DNA of 64,000 nt, from the NCBI GenBank assembly GCA_014706295.1, contig JACSVZ010000002.1, forward strand, positions 105,010,047 through 105,074,046, in the 5' to 3' direction. The DNA comes from Lycocorax pyrrhopterus obiensis (lineage: Eukaryota; Chordata; Aves; Passeriformes; Paradisaeidae). Below are positions 1 to 17,041 of the stretch, in pieces; within the stretch, counting starts at the first letter, position 1; each line of letters starts with the position of its first letter. The position numbers and the translations under genes are program-made. The notes under the pieces are model-generated. The model was not told the DNA's origin and made no database searches. It saw only the letters and a list, made by a program, of their open reading frames with translations.

Positions 1-5825
<5,825 letters not shown>

Positions 5826-5901
5826 AGGATGGGAAGTAAGGAGTGCCAGCCTGAAGTGTATCTTTCCTGCCCGTAGATATTTATAGTTAATATAAACTTG
5901 A

Positions 5902-5907
5902 AATAAA
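5902..5907 (+). terminator. RBBP8: Proximal poly(A) signal AATAAA, RBBP8
   Basis: A canonical hexamer lies shortly after the stop codon. It may give a short-UTR isoform. Only the hexamer is seen; its use is inferred. Confidence 0.45.
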
Positions 5908-6299
5908 GAACTGTGTTTTCCACAATGATAGATAAATCGTTTAATTGAATATGTAAATTTTATAAAATTCATTTGGGAGTCTGATGTACCAGGAAACAAA
6001 ACTATTTAATGTATGTTTGTTTCATATTGTTTTAATACATTTTGTATTAATTTTTGCACCTGTCAGACAAGTCTCCTTCTTTTTTTTTCTTTAAGGCCAG
6101 CAGCTGAAATTCCAGCAATTCCTGTCTAAACCTTGTGTCAGTGGGTAACTGCTTTGAAGTGACTAAAATCTGTTGTTCTTGCAGGGGTAAATGTCTGTCA
6201 ATGGGAAGAGAAATGACAATTTTCTAGGGTGCTTTTATTTTGCACTGGATTTTCTTGTATTTCTTTTCTCTTGTTGCAATAATGGTTCTATCTACTTGG

Positions 6300-6305
6300 A
6301 ATAAA
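6300..6305 (+). terminator. RBBP8: Distal poly(A) signal AATAAA, RBBP8
   Basis: A canonical hexamer with a second ATTAAA just downstream and GT-rich sequence within about 50 bases. This is the better candidate for the main 3' end of the gene. Confidence 0.6.
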
Positions 6306-6329
6306 GCTGTATTAAATATGAAATGTACC

Positions 6330-9300
6330 GTTAATAGTTTGGAGGTGTGAAAACCAGGAAGTCTGTGTCTTTCTTAAATTCTGGTGTTAAATGTGTATCA
6401 CCATGTTTTCCTCAGTGTTTAAATTAGAATATCCAGTATTCCTTTTATTTTTTTTCTTGAAATCTCTTTGCATATATGTGTCTCATTTATCGATAGAGAT
6501 AAGCATTGTTATTTCTAAATTTGGGTGGCAGCTCTGCCCAGAGTTCTCCTAGTGGACAGCAATAGTCATCACCTAGATTATGAAGGATTCTCCAGAGATA
6601 TTTTAAATTAATCCTTTGTAGCAGGGGATACAGTTCCATACTTGCATTGGGAAAGTAAGATCATACAGTATCACAGAGGCAGGGTAATACCTACATAGGT
6701 AGGCAAGCCAAAGATCCTTAGATCTGCATCAGTAAGATCCCTGATCTGCAATCAGAGTTGGGTTCAACCAGTGAGAACTCTTTTAAAGAGAGATCATCTA
6801 AAGCAAGCAGCTATTGAAATGGCTTAAGAAAAAATAAAATAAAAGAAAGTACAGATACATCTGGGGGTTTATTAGTATATATTTATATATAAAAATGTAT
6901 CTGTAATTTCTATTCTTGTACTTTATGTGTGTGTATAAAAAAGTATGTATTCAAAAACTTCGTGGTTAGGACCATTTAAATTCAGCTGTATTTATATAGG
7001 AGTGGTGGCAAGTTCTGCTGGTGGAGAGGTTGTAGTGTAGGCCCAAGAAGAAAACTAAAACAAATGCAATCAATTTAACTGTAACACTAAGTGACACAAA
7101 ATCCTCTTAGGCTGAAATTACAGGCCTTGCAGAAAAGTAGAAGCAGGTATAACAGTGGGCACTGTCCCCATCCTACCTGCTTAGTTGATTTACTTACTTA
7201 AGCATTTCACGGGTATATCCTAAGGAATGCCAAGACGTAAAGCCAAATAATAATGAAAGTCTTTAGTCTTTCCCATATCTATTAATACATGCTGGCAATA
7301 AATGTTTACACCGTGTAAAAGATAATTTATTGGAGCAGGCAGTCAAAGAACCCATGCCAAGGTAAGTCTGGTTTCCTGCAAATTAAAAAAAGGCAAAAAA
7401 TTAACAGATGCTTCCAAAAAGCAGAATTCTTGCACGTATCTTGAAAATTGTTTTAGGACAACTCTAACATGCTCTGAATAAATATTTATCCATCAAAAAA
7501 GAAGTTTTTAACAAGAAGAGTAGAGTAGGAGACTCCATTTAACTAGGGAGAACCTTTACACAGTAGAAGCTATGTCCACAAAGAGGAAAGTGGAAGCACA
7601 TTGTAACTTATCAAATGTAAATTTTGCCATGAAGTAGGCAGTTTGAGAAAGTTTCTGAAATAAATAACTATAAATCCTATTTTAAGAACTATCAGAATAA
7701 ACTTTATCAGTAAAGGTGAAAGGTAAAGTAAAAGATCAAACAATAATGGGTGCATTTAAGGTCAGATGACAGGAAAAAATGGGATTTTTACAGCCATGTT
7801 CATTATGGAAGCGCCTGGGAACCTTTCTCTGCAGGGTGGATGGGCAGAGCTGTTGGGAACTGAAATGGCAGAAAAGGTCAATGACGTGGGTGTTGGCAAG
7901 CAGACAGGATTGGAGCCTGCTCCCGTGGATTGGAAGGTGAGAGGGGAAACTGCTGAATCCCTCACTGTAGCATGGACCACCACACTCAAACCAAGCTGTG
8001 GTGGTCAAGAAGAACAAAGTAACAATTCTGCCTTCAGGCTTTAAAAAAGACTCCAAGGAGATCAGTGGGGCTGCAGCCTGGTGAGTTTTATGGAGTCGTG
8101 GGAACTGGGCTAATTGATAGGATTATAATGAGCAAGATTTTCAGACCTTTGGATAAATACAATGTGAATTTAAAGGTGCCATTCTGATGGTCTTTTAGCC
8201 ACTTTGAAGGTGTCAAAGTATGATTTATCTGACAGCTCACAGTAGAACCAACTTGTCATGGCGCAGATGTTCTCTCCTAGAGGATGCCTGTTTAAAGGTA
8301 CGTAAGAAATTAGAGTGGGGTTCTGCCAGGTCCCATTTTATTCAGCCTGTGTTCTGAGAAAGCATGGAGGGAAAAGTGTTAAATTATTCACTGAGCAAGT
8401 GGAACTGGGATTTAGAAGAGGGGGGAATTTGCAGAGTCGAACCCCTTTACACACAAGAAGGGATGTGATGGGTGCTGATAAAGTCATGAAATGTGGAAAG
8501 AGTGAATAGCAAGGGTTGCTCTCCAAGGGCAGCAGGTTAATTACAAGAAGAAAGGAGCAGATAGTGTCTGTGAGGATATCACTACTCCACTAGAGGACAG
8601 TAAGGAACTGCTTTTGAGGTTAAAACAGTGTAAGAGTTACCCCTTCTTATCCTGGGATAGTTGGCCAATTTTATAAGATTTCAATTGATTTTAAAATTGT
8701 AGATCTCTTGTTTAGCTCTTCTAAGGCCAGAAAAACTATTTTGCTTCATCTTGAAAAGCACATGATCCATTGTAAAAATCGAGAAACAAGAATAGAAACA
8801 GACTATGATTTCCCCTCCAAAAATAAGAATAAAGAAATACCAGAAGTCTAAGCAACGTTTGTGTACCAAAAAGATTATTGAAATTTATAAATTTTTAAAA
8901 TTTAGTTAAATATTTCTATTTGCAGAAGTTTCTAATTATGGCTTACCTGTATTTTTAGCACACTCTTGGAATAATACATATCTTTGAAGAAAAAACAGAG
9001 CAAATCAGACCCAGCAAGGAAAGTCTGCTAAAAAAATAACTTTAAATATTGTTACATTTATACATATTGGCTGTCTTTGTCCTCTTTATGGCATGGCAGC
9101 ACTTTGTAATTGCAGTCAGCTGCACTGTCAGAGGAGTGGACTCTGTTCTTTGAGATTTGTGAGGTTTTCCACATCTGTTGGCAGTAGGAAAAAAAAGTGG
9201 ATAAAAACCATAAGCTGGAGTAGGTTTCTGTCTTTGGAGGAGATTGGGACAATTGACTGAAACCAGTGTTTGTGAGCCAAATATGCAATGGCTTCTTACC

Positions 9301-12300
9301 TGAAGGCATTACTCAGAAGTTGAGAGAGTGGCAGAAATTTCTGCAGGTGTATTGAAGTATGAGCATCCCAATGGGAATCTTTGCATTGCAGTGCCTGTTA
9401 AGTCATGCATCCACCACCTGGCAGAACAGCCAGGATAGCCACAGATGTCTTCTAGCTTCCTGTCTGTCTGTGACTACATCTCAGCATTCATGCTGCCGCT
9501 TCTCATTTTATGAGAGAAGGGAAAACTTAGTGACTGATGCTAGGATTTGTGCATCTTGCAGTTATGTAAGTAAATGCTGATATAACATTAGTCATGACTG
9601 GAAGATTTGACATTCATGTAGTAAGAACTCCCCAAAGAAACAGTAATACCTAGGAACTCATCCATTTGACATCATCAAAAACAGCCCTTACTGGACTGGG
9701 TTGAAAACTGGAATGGGCTTCTGAAAGTCAGTTTTTCTGAACTCAGATCAAGGTAAACCTCTCAGGTTCCAGCTCCTTCTGGCCTGCTGGAGTACAGCAC
9801 ATTCCTAGTGATTCTTAGCATATATTCCAGCCTGTGACATTCATACAGTGGTGTGGACCCAACAATTGTACAACTTCAAGTTGGTGGCTTAGTGTCATTC
9901 CCAAAAACATAAAGATGGCAAAGTCATGGCTTTAGCACTTCCAAAGTGTTATCTATCCACTCTGCAAACAATCTCAGCCTGAGAAGGAAGCCTTTGATCA
10001 AAAAAATGGTTTTTTAGGCTGCTTGGAGCACAGAAGTCAGATTGTTGGTAAAATGTCCACAGGCAAGCTGTGTTTCCTGCACTGCCTATGAGGCCAACTT
10101 GGTTGTTAGTTGCTTTTAATTAGTTGTGCTTTTGAACTTTGCCTTTCTCTTGCAGAAAGGATGAATGCCTCTCGTCTCTAATGAAGCAGGAGGAAAACTA
10201 TCTGTTTGCTTATAATTAGAAACTCCTGTCAAAAGGAAAAAAGAGAAACAGTACAAGAGCAGAAAAAGCATAGGCCAGGGAAGAACAGAAGGAAGCAGAA
10301 GAGAGTGATGAGGTGCTTGTTGGCGGTACATCATGGGGTATCAGGGGACTCTTGTTTTTAGAAATAATAAACATCAGCCCCAATCCTCAAGGGAAGGGGG
10401 ATTTGCTGTGTTCAAATAAATCAGGTATGGAGCACTTGGAAGAAGGAGCTGATGCTTCCTTTGTCTTGTGTGTTGTAGTGTAGAAAGACTGCTCATTCTC
10501 AATGTAGTCTGTCTTTGCTGTGTTCCTGCACAGAGCATAAAGTTTCCAGGAGTGTTCTCTGTGTACAGGTATGAACACCTAACTATGAAGGGAGCAAGAC
10601 ATTGCAGAAATAAGCCCAAGGTTTAGCTCATTGGAAGATGGACCATGCTTACTTTAGGCTTAGTTTCTTTGGATAAAAACTGAAATGTAGAGTGTTCTCC
10701 TCAGATTTCATCTTGCTTCTTTAGTCTGAGCATTGCAAACTGTATTCCTGTATGTCACCATGTCAAAAAATTCTGTACTGTAGATGATAAAAACAGCGTT
10801 GTCCTCTGAATTATTTTACAGGTTACAAAGGGATGGGTCAGCACAGGTTGGGTTGTTGTGTCTTAGAAAAAGGATGTGCTATAAAAACACACAATTTATT
10901 TTGATCATCGTTTGAAATTATGATTCCTCTAAATATACGTAAATCTCCCCTCAATGGTCATATTAATATGAGATTTTTTTCTGAATTACAATTGTCTTCT
11001 GTCTCCCACTCTTTCAAAAGCTACTTCTCCTCTTTAGAATATCTTTTAGGATACATATGTGGCTAGACATTTGGCATCCTGGGCGCAGTGCCTGAGGTGC
11101 AAGCATCATCACAGCAGAGCCACATGGACTTCCAGGGGTCTGGGAGAAGCTACCATATCACGTTCATTAAGAAGAGAGGCACTGGGAGCCTCCAGCCAAG
11201 GGCAGTGACGACTGTCTCCCACACTCAGCAATGGTGGGAGATAACCCTGGCCAGCAGGAACTTTGAGAAGGACATCTGAACACTGCTTGTCCTTGGGTGG
11301 CTTTTGTCTGCATTCCAGCTGCAGCCATGAACAAGGCTTATCAGTCTCATTTATAGCCGAGCCTCCTGTTTAGCATCTTGTTAGGAAAATTAGTTGGAGC
11401 TTAAGGTCAACGTGGGAGCGAAGTTTTTTTCATTACAGATGGGAAAGCTGATTTAAGCTAAAAGCATGTATTTATTGGGAAGGCATCTTCAAACTAGAAT
11501 ATGTTACCAAATCAGGACAGTAACATTTGGTACATACTTTCTACACCAGTGACTACACTTGGAGCTAACCAATGCACCAACAAAGTTTTAAGTACAAACT
11601 GGTGACATACATGACATATTCAGACAAGAAAAGTGAGGAAAATATCCCCAGAAATAATTGTAGGAAGAGTTCCATGTCTACCTCTATTCCACACATTTCT
11701 TCTACAAAGATATTATACCCATGTGGTGATGATGCACATTAATATATTTCAGGTACTGTACCAGAATAAATATAATATTAACAACAATTTGGAAATAGAG
11801 ATGATCTCCCTTTTCCCCCCTTTCTTATTTGTAAGTGGCCTACCTAGGACTTTGAACATCGAAGTAGAGATCAGTTAGATTTTTGTTTTGGTTTGGTTTG
11901 GTTTTTTTCATTTTTGACAGTCATTAACTTTAATAACTGCTTTGAATTAATTTATTTTCAGTTACTTAATACCTTACTTGGTATGGTTCCTACTTAAGAC
12001 AACAACTTCATGTGGAGAATGCTTTAAGAAAAAAATGTTAGTGATAGAAAGGACAAAACCTTTATATGCCTGTATTCCAAAGCCAGTACGAATAGACAGG
12101 AGACAGTGCTGTGGACCAGGTGCCCATGAAACAAGAAGCAGAGGAGACAAAACGCAGATCTAGTCATCAGCTCAAATCCATGTGGTAATAAAAGCCGCTC
12201 AAATTCCCTCACAGTTAAAATTACCAACTCTATGAGTCTTTTTAGAGCAGTTTTAAATAAAGTGAGAATAAAATAAGGCTAGATAAGAAAGAAATAACAG

Positions 12301-15300
12301 TTTAGGGGCCTTTAGGAATATGTTTTGTGTGCTTTACTTGTGCCCTTGGGTAAATCAGTTGTGGGAAAAGATAAAGAGATTAAATACAGTCTTTGAAATT
12401 ACATTCCTAATGACTCACCATTTCAGAAAGCTTGGGAATTTAAGCTGCAATTGAAAAGAAGCATAAAATGAAAAAAAAGCTAACATTATCTTGGATAATG
12501 TGTAGCAGATAATGAGTTGATACTCTTTTAATGTTGAACAGATGTCCTAGAAGAGGCAATTATTTTAATTCAAATTTTCTTTTACTTAAGCCAGTTTGCA
12601 AAAATACAGGTACTCTCTCACACAAATGTAAGGATGAATATAATTACAATCAAGACACTAATAGCTGCAAATCAGAAAATCTAATTTCTTATTTATATTC
12701 CATGGAAATATCCTGCCTCTAAAGTTGTAGTAGTCTTCCACTTTGGAACAAAACAGCAAAATTTTCCATTAAATTAAATCTAAAATAATTGGGTCTGAAA
12801 TATTAGACTTCTTGAAGTATTTCACTCTGCCCTAGCAATTGAGCTTATATCATTACTGTCGAATTAATAGAAGCAGGCAAGAAACTCAAACTCATCATGA
12901 CAACCCTCTCTGAAATCACTGTGCTCTTTATATGTGTTTCTAAAGTGTTTTGCTTGCTGGATATGAAATGAATACTTTCCAGCTTGCTAGCCTGCCAAGC
13001 ACACTCTATTAATTGCTAATAGACCATTAAATGCTTGGCAAGCCATTCAGAGAAACCAATGGGACTTTTGAAGTTTAATCCTAATAATTTGACACTTAAG
13101 CAAGAAAAAAAAGAAATGTAAAAAGTTGCAAAGAATATTTTTTTAGCCATACTTCTCTCTACTTCTTTTTTGGTCAGTAATAGAGAAGCACATGAAATCA
13201 TTGGAAATATGATTCTCTTCTTCTCAAACCTGTGTTGGAAGGGTTTACTGTTTAAGGGGGGTGTCAGAAAGCCTTTTTTATTCCTCAGCCTCTGAGTATT
13301 GACAGAGAATATTTTCTTAGCAATCCTTGAAAAATATTATGCATTCCCAAGAAAGGAATTGCATTTAAGTCTCATCTGCTCCATCTTCTGCTGTGGTTAA
13401 TGGAGAGCATCGAGCCAGGGAGGTCTGGGATCAGTGGTACTTACTGGTAAAGCCCGTCCACAACTGCACTCACCAAGACTTTGTTAAGGCTCTTCTCCAC
13501 CCTAAGGATAAGCAAAGGAGGCTTTTGTGAAAATCTTGTCAAGACATTAAATGACCATGTTGTTCTGATATAGCATTGTGGAAATATATATGGAAATATA
13601 TGACTTCTTTCGTAAGTCATAAAATGTGATCAGTACTTCTTTTAAAAGAAGACAGGTATGTACTGTGGGGAGTGGTGGTCTCCAGGCTGTGCCAGCTCTT
13701 TAAAGTTACTGCATGTATGATCTCCTCACAGAACTGGGTTCATTTATAAAGGCATTGATGTTAAAGCAAATGTGAGCTGGCACTGAAACAATTGCTATTA
13801 AAATATATTTCCCTTTGCGATGTCAACAATTTCCTATTCAGTATACATAAAAATAGCTTTCTCGGAAGAAAACTTCTGCAGAATCTGCTTACCCTAGGAC
13901 TGACCTGGGAAGGACATGAGAATAGGAACAGCAACATTTAAGGCATTTGTTGCCCAGAGAGACTACAACTTATTATTCCAAATGTGACTGTAGACTTGAC
14001 ATGACCTGTTCTAGGGGCTCTCACCCATGTCCCCAAAACCCAAGGCAGCTCTTTTACACCCAGCAAAGTTTCATGTGCTACCCACGACGTGTAGCACACA
14101 CTGAGTCATTCTAGAGGGAACTGCCTTCAACATGCAGTTATGAGACTCACAGGAGACTCCCAAAACCAAACATTTATTCTTTCTGCCACTCTAATTTTCT
14201 ATCTAGAGGCAGCACCCCGCTTTAATTTGCTCAACTCTTACAAGTTCTCGATGTACATCCGTTTCCAGGAACAAAACTCACACTTGCCTGCCAAGGGCCA
14301 TCACCCACATTCCTGGGGGTAAAATATTTTCCCCTGCAATTCTCCATGTCTCTCACAGTTTTGGATTCAGGCTTTCAGTTCAGACTAACTTGAAATGTTT
14401 TGAAAAAGGGGATCGTATTTCAAAGGGCAAGAGATTCAAGATGCTCTAAAATGTGATGGAGTTCGGCAACCAGAAAGCAAGGTGCTGTAATTCACATCCC
14501 ACTGCAGAAAGCTCGGATATAGGTTGGGGCACTGGCAGAGGACAACTCATGTGGATGGAGTTTTGTGTGAAAATATTCCATTTTCACAAAGAAGCATGTT
14601 AACATTAGGATGGTCCAAGACTATTTTGTCAGATCCTGGCCTACTCTACAGCCACTTTCAAAACTCACCCATCTGCATTAACCTACTTCTGTGGCTTTTC
14701 TTGTGTCATTATGCAACTGGTGGCTGTTGAATCAAATATTTCAAATTGGCTTACTGCATTTTAAATCCTATTGCCTCTTTTTCTGTGGTTTTTTAGCACT
14801 CAGACAAAGGGAACTGCATCCTTTTTATAGATTTATGCTATATAGTAGCCAAGAATAAACCATGCAAGTGGAAAAATATCAAGGACAGAGTGTGGAAAAA
14901 TATCAAGGACAGAGTGTAGAAAAATAAAATAATGTGATTATGTGTGTGGCTGCTCTCTCTGCAGTCCTCAAGCAGAATATCTGCTGCTCTGCACATCTCT
15001 CACTTTTTGAAAGGTAAAAAAATCTACAACATAAAAGACCTGTTATTCCTTGGCCATGGCCAAGGCAGCCGAAGGGAAGAATTTTTCAGGGAGGATTTCC
15101 GAGCTCCCACTCACTAGCCTATTCCATTTTTTAAGGCTTTGGGGTAATACAGACTCATTTATTGCTCAGAAGTGGCCTGCATGTAACTTTATATCAAGGA
15201 GGTTTGATGAATTTTCAACATGTGAAATTCCAGTATTTTCCTGGCCTACAGACAGAACTTCTGAGACCTTCTCCTTTCACTACCTACGTGTGTGTAATTA

Positions 15301-15514
15301 GGTATTTGGGTTGTGTTTTCAGACCGTTCCCCTTTCCCATTTTCATTGCTGCACTGCTTTTGAGGGTCCTGATCTCACCACCAAGCCCACAGTTGTTGTA
15401 TCAACAAAGCTGCAGCCCCTAAAATCCAAGGATTGTATAAATTTATGCTTTTACTTAAGCAAAGCTTTCAAAGTAACCTGAGAGGGCAGAAAGGTTTTCG
15501 TATGTCAGACCTAG
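6330..15514. other. Intergenic DNA, RBBP8 to LTR cluster
   Basis: About 9 kb with no gene that I can support. It is mostly AT-rich and single-copy in appearance. More GC-rich stretches occur near 7770-8500 and 11060-11330, with open frames of up to about 106 codons that match no family I know. The first could be decayed repeat sequence, but I could not assign it. A tandem duplication lies at 14868-14925 (separate entry). A TAAT-rich block near 12840-13080 is listed as a possible conserved element. Confidence 0.7.
14868..14925. repeat. 24-bp tandem duplication, about 2.4 copies
   Basis: Two identical 24-base units at 14868-14891 and 14892-14915 are followed by a partial, slightly diverged third copy (14916-14925). 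Each unit begins GTGGAAAAATATC. The identity of the first two copies suggests a recent duplication, possibly polymorphic between individuals. Confidence 0.9.
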
Positions 15515-15905
15515 TGTTGTTATGTGACAAAAGGCAGGGAGACCCTAATAACCTCACTGGGGACATGACCCCTCCCTGTCCTTTGCAGGACTGTCCCATG
15601 GGCCAAGGGTGACATCCATCGGGTGAGACAAGAGGGGAGGCCAAACCACCTGAGGGGTTTGCCACATTATGGGGTGCACGGGAACAATGTCTAGGGATGG
15701 AAGAAACTTAGAGGATGTTATGGGGTGGAATCAAAAGTGGCAAAAGGGAGGGAACATGGTGGTTTGGAGAATAACGAGTAGGGGAGAGTTAAGGCATATA
15801 AGAGGCCAGTGCACACACAGCCAGTCAGTACCTTTGTCTGGCCATGCCCTGCACCTCATTGCTGCCATCTGTCATGTCTGCTCATTAAACTGTGTCCAGC
15901 TACAC
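15515..15905 (+). mobile_element. LTR-like segment of an endogenous retrovirus (older, boundaries partly unknown)
   Basis: The segment starts with TGTTGTTATG and has the layout of a retroviral U3-R region. There is a TATA-like CATATAAG at 15795-15802, and an ATTAAA poly(A) signal at 15884-15889 about 85 bases downstream, followed by GT-containing sequence. It resembles LTRs I associate with avian endogenous retroviruses. I could not define its 3' end; the TG-rich DNA that follows may belong to it. No gag, pol or env coding sequence is visible nearby, so it is at most a solo or partial LTR. The + orientation is inferred from the order of TATA and poly(A) signals. Confidence 0.5.
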
Positions 15906-16455
15906 CCCTGGGTAGAGGGTCCCTACTGTTGCTGGCAGGCAAATGGAATAGGTGGCTCGGGAGCCAGATATCGAAGCAGAAATAGCCCGGGCCAGATGTT
16001 TCTCCATCCCTACATGTGAGACAGCTGGAGGAGTTGGCTACTGGTCCAGACAAGCACAGGGGAGAGTGTGAGGTCTGGGGTTCACTGTGAGACCTGTCTG
16101 CATGTGTGTGTGTGTGTGTGTGTGCAGGGGTTGATGAGAGCGTCCAGGGCCAGCTGCCAGGTAGGCTGGGTGTCCATGACTGGTTACAGGAGGGGTCCAT
16201 AGCCTTGTGTGTGTGAGTGTGTACGCACAAAAGGGGTTTGTGTGCCTCCAAATGAGTGGGGCTGGAGTCTTGGGGGGCTTGTGTGCCCCCCAGGTGCCAG
16301 CAGGTACTGGATAGATTGGCTGTATGAGGACAGTTCCTGCCCACATGGTGTGTCTGTATGTATTTCCAAGACACAGGCCTTCGTGTTGATCAGACACAGA
16401 GGGGGACAGGACTAAAACTGTTTGTGTTGCTTGTGCAAGTGCTGTGTTTTCTGGG
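15906..16455. repeat. TG-rich degenerate repeat region
   Basis: This stretch contains a pure (TG)n run at 16103-16124 and several looser TGTGTG-containing blocks spaced through 16200-16455, some of which recur after the solo LTR (near 17070). It looks like a decayed minisatellite or the 3' part of the older LTR. Open frames on both strands here reflect repeat composition and not a gene. Confidence 0.5.
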
Positions 16456-17036
16456 TGTGCTGGTTTTGACTGGGATAGAGTTGTTTTTTTCAGTGTAGCT
16501 GGTGCGGGGCTGTGTTTTGGATTTGTGTTGAGAGGACTGTTGAAAACACAGGGATGTTTTTGTTCTGGCTGAGCAGCGCTTACACAGAGTCAAGGCCTTC
16601 TGTGCTCCCCATTGCACCCTGCCAGCCAGGAGGCTGGGAGTGCACAAGGAGTTGGGAGGGGTCAGCTGGCCCCAGCTCACCAAGGGTATATTCCATGCCA
16701 CATATACCATACCATACGCATGCTCAGCATACAGAGCTGGGGGAAGGAGGAGGAAGTGGGGGATATTCAGAGTGATGCAGTTTGTCTTCCCAAGTCACTA
16801 TCATGTGTGATGGAGTCTGGCTTTCCTGGAGGTGACTGAACACCTGCCTGCCAATGGGAAGTGGTGAATGAATTCCTTGTGGTGCCTTGGCCATGTGAGT
16901 GGCTTTTGCTTTCCCTACAAAATTGTTTTTATCTCAACACATGAGTTTCTGCTTTTAGCCTTCTGATTCTCTCCCTCATCCCACTGGGTAGGAGTGACTG
17001 AGCAGCTGAGCTGCCAGCTGGGCTTAAACCACAACA
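16456..17036 (+). mobile_element. Solo LTR of an avian ERV (ERVL-like), complete with TSD
   Basis: A 581-bp element begins TGTGCTGG and ends CCACAACA, giving the standard TG...CA termini. It is flanked by a perfect 5-bp target-site duplication, CTGGG, at 16451-16455 and 17037-17041. A 5-bp duplication fits the ERVL class. The body matches an LTR type I recognise from neoavian genomes, including a CTTACACAGAGTC block near 16580 and a GGTGAATGAATTCC block near 16865. The TATA and poly(A) equivalents are mutated (CATACAG, CTACAAAATTG), so it is old and probably weak as a promoter. No internal retroviral sequence remains: this is the product of LTR-LTR recombination. Confidence 0.85.
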
Positions 17037-17041
17037 CTGGG

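Larger units (their letters stand above)
5826..6325 (+). other. RBBP8: RBBP8 3' UTR with two poly(A) signals
   Basis: Transcribed sequence after the TAA stop. AATAAA hexamers occur at 5902-5907, only 77 bases past the stop, and at 6300-6305. The second is followed by GT-rich sequence at about 6331-6350, as expected of a downstream cleavage element. The exact 3' end is inferred to be close to 6320; use of the first signal would give a very short UTR. A longer UTR cannot be ruled out from sequence alone. Confidence 0.65.

Noticed and set aside
7766..8509. Possible retroelement or pseudogene fragment suggested by moderately GC-rich open frames
   Set aside because: I could not match it to CR1, an LTR or a protein family with confidence. 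A search against an avian repeat library would decide.
13600..13622. Small inverted repeat TATGACTT...AAGTCATA
   Set aside because: An 8-base stem with a 7-base loop in AT-rich DNA is expected by chance in a window this size.
15856..16374. 172-codon minus-strand ORF rich in His and Thr
   Set aside because: The His-Thr runs are the translation of the (TG)n microsatellite read on the opposite strand.
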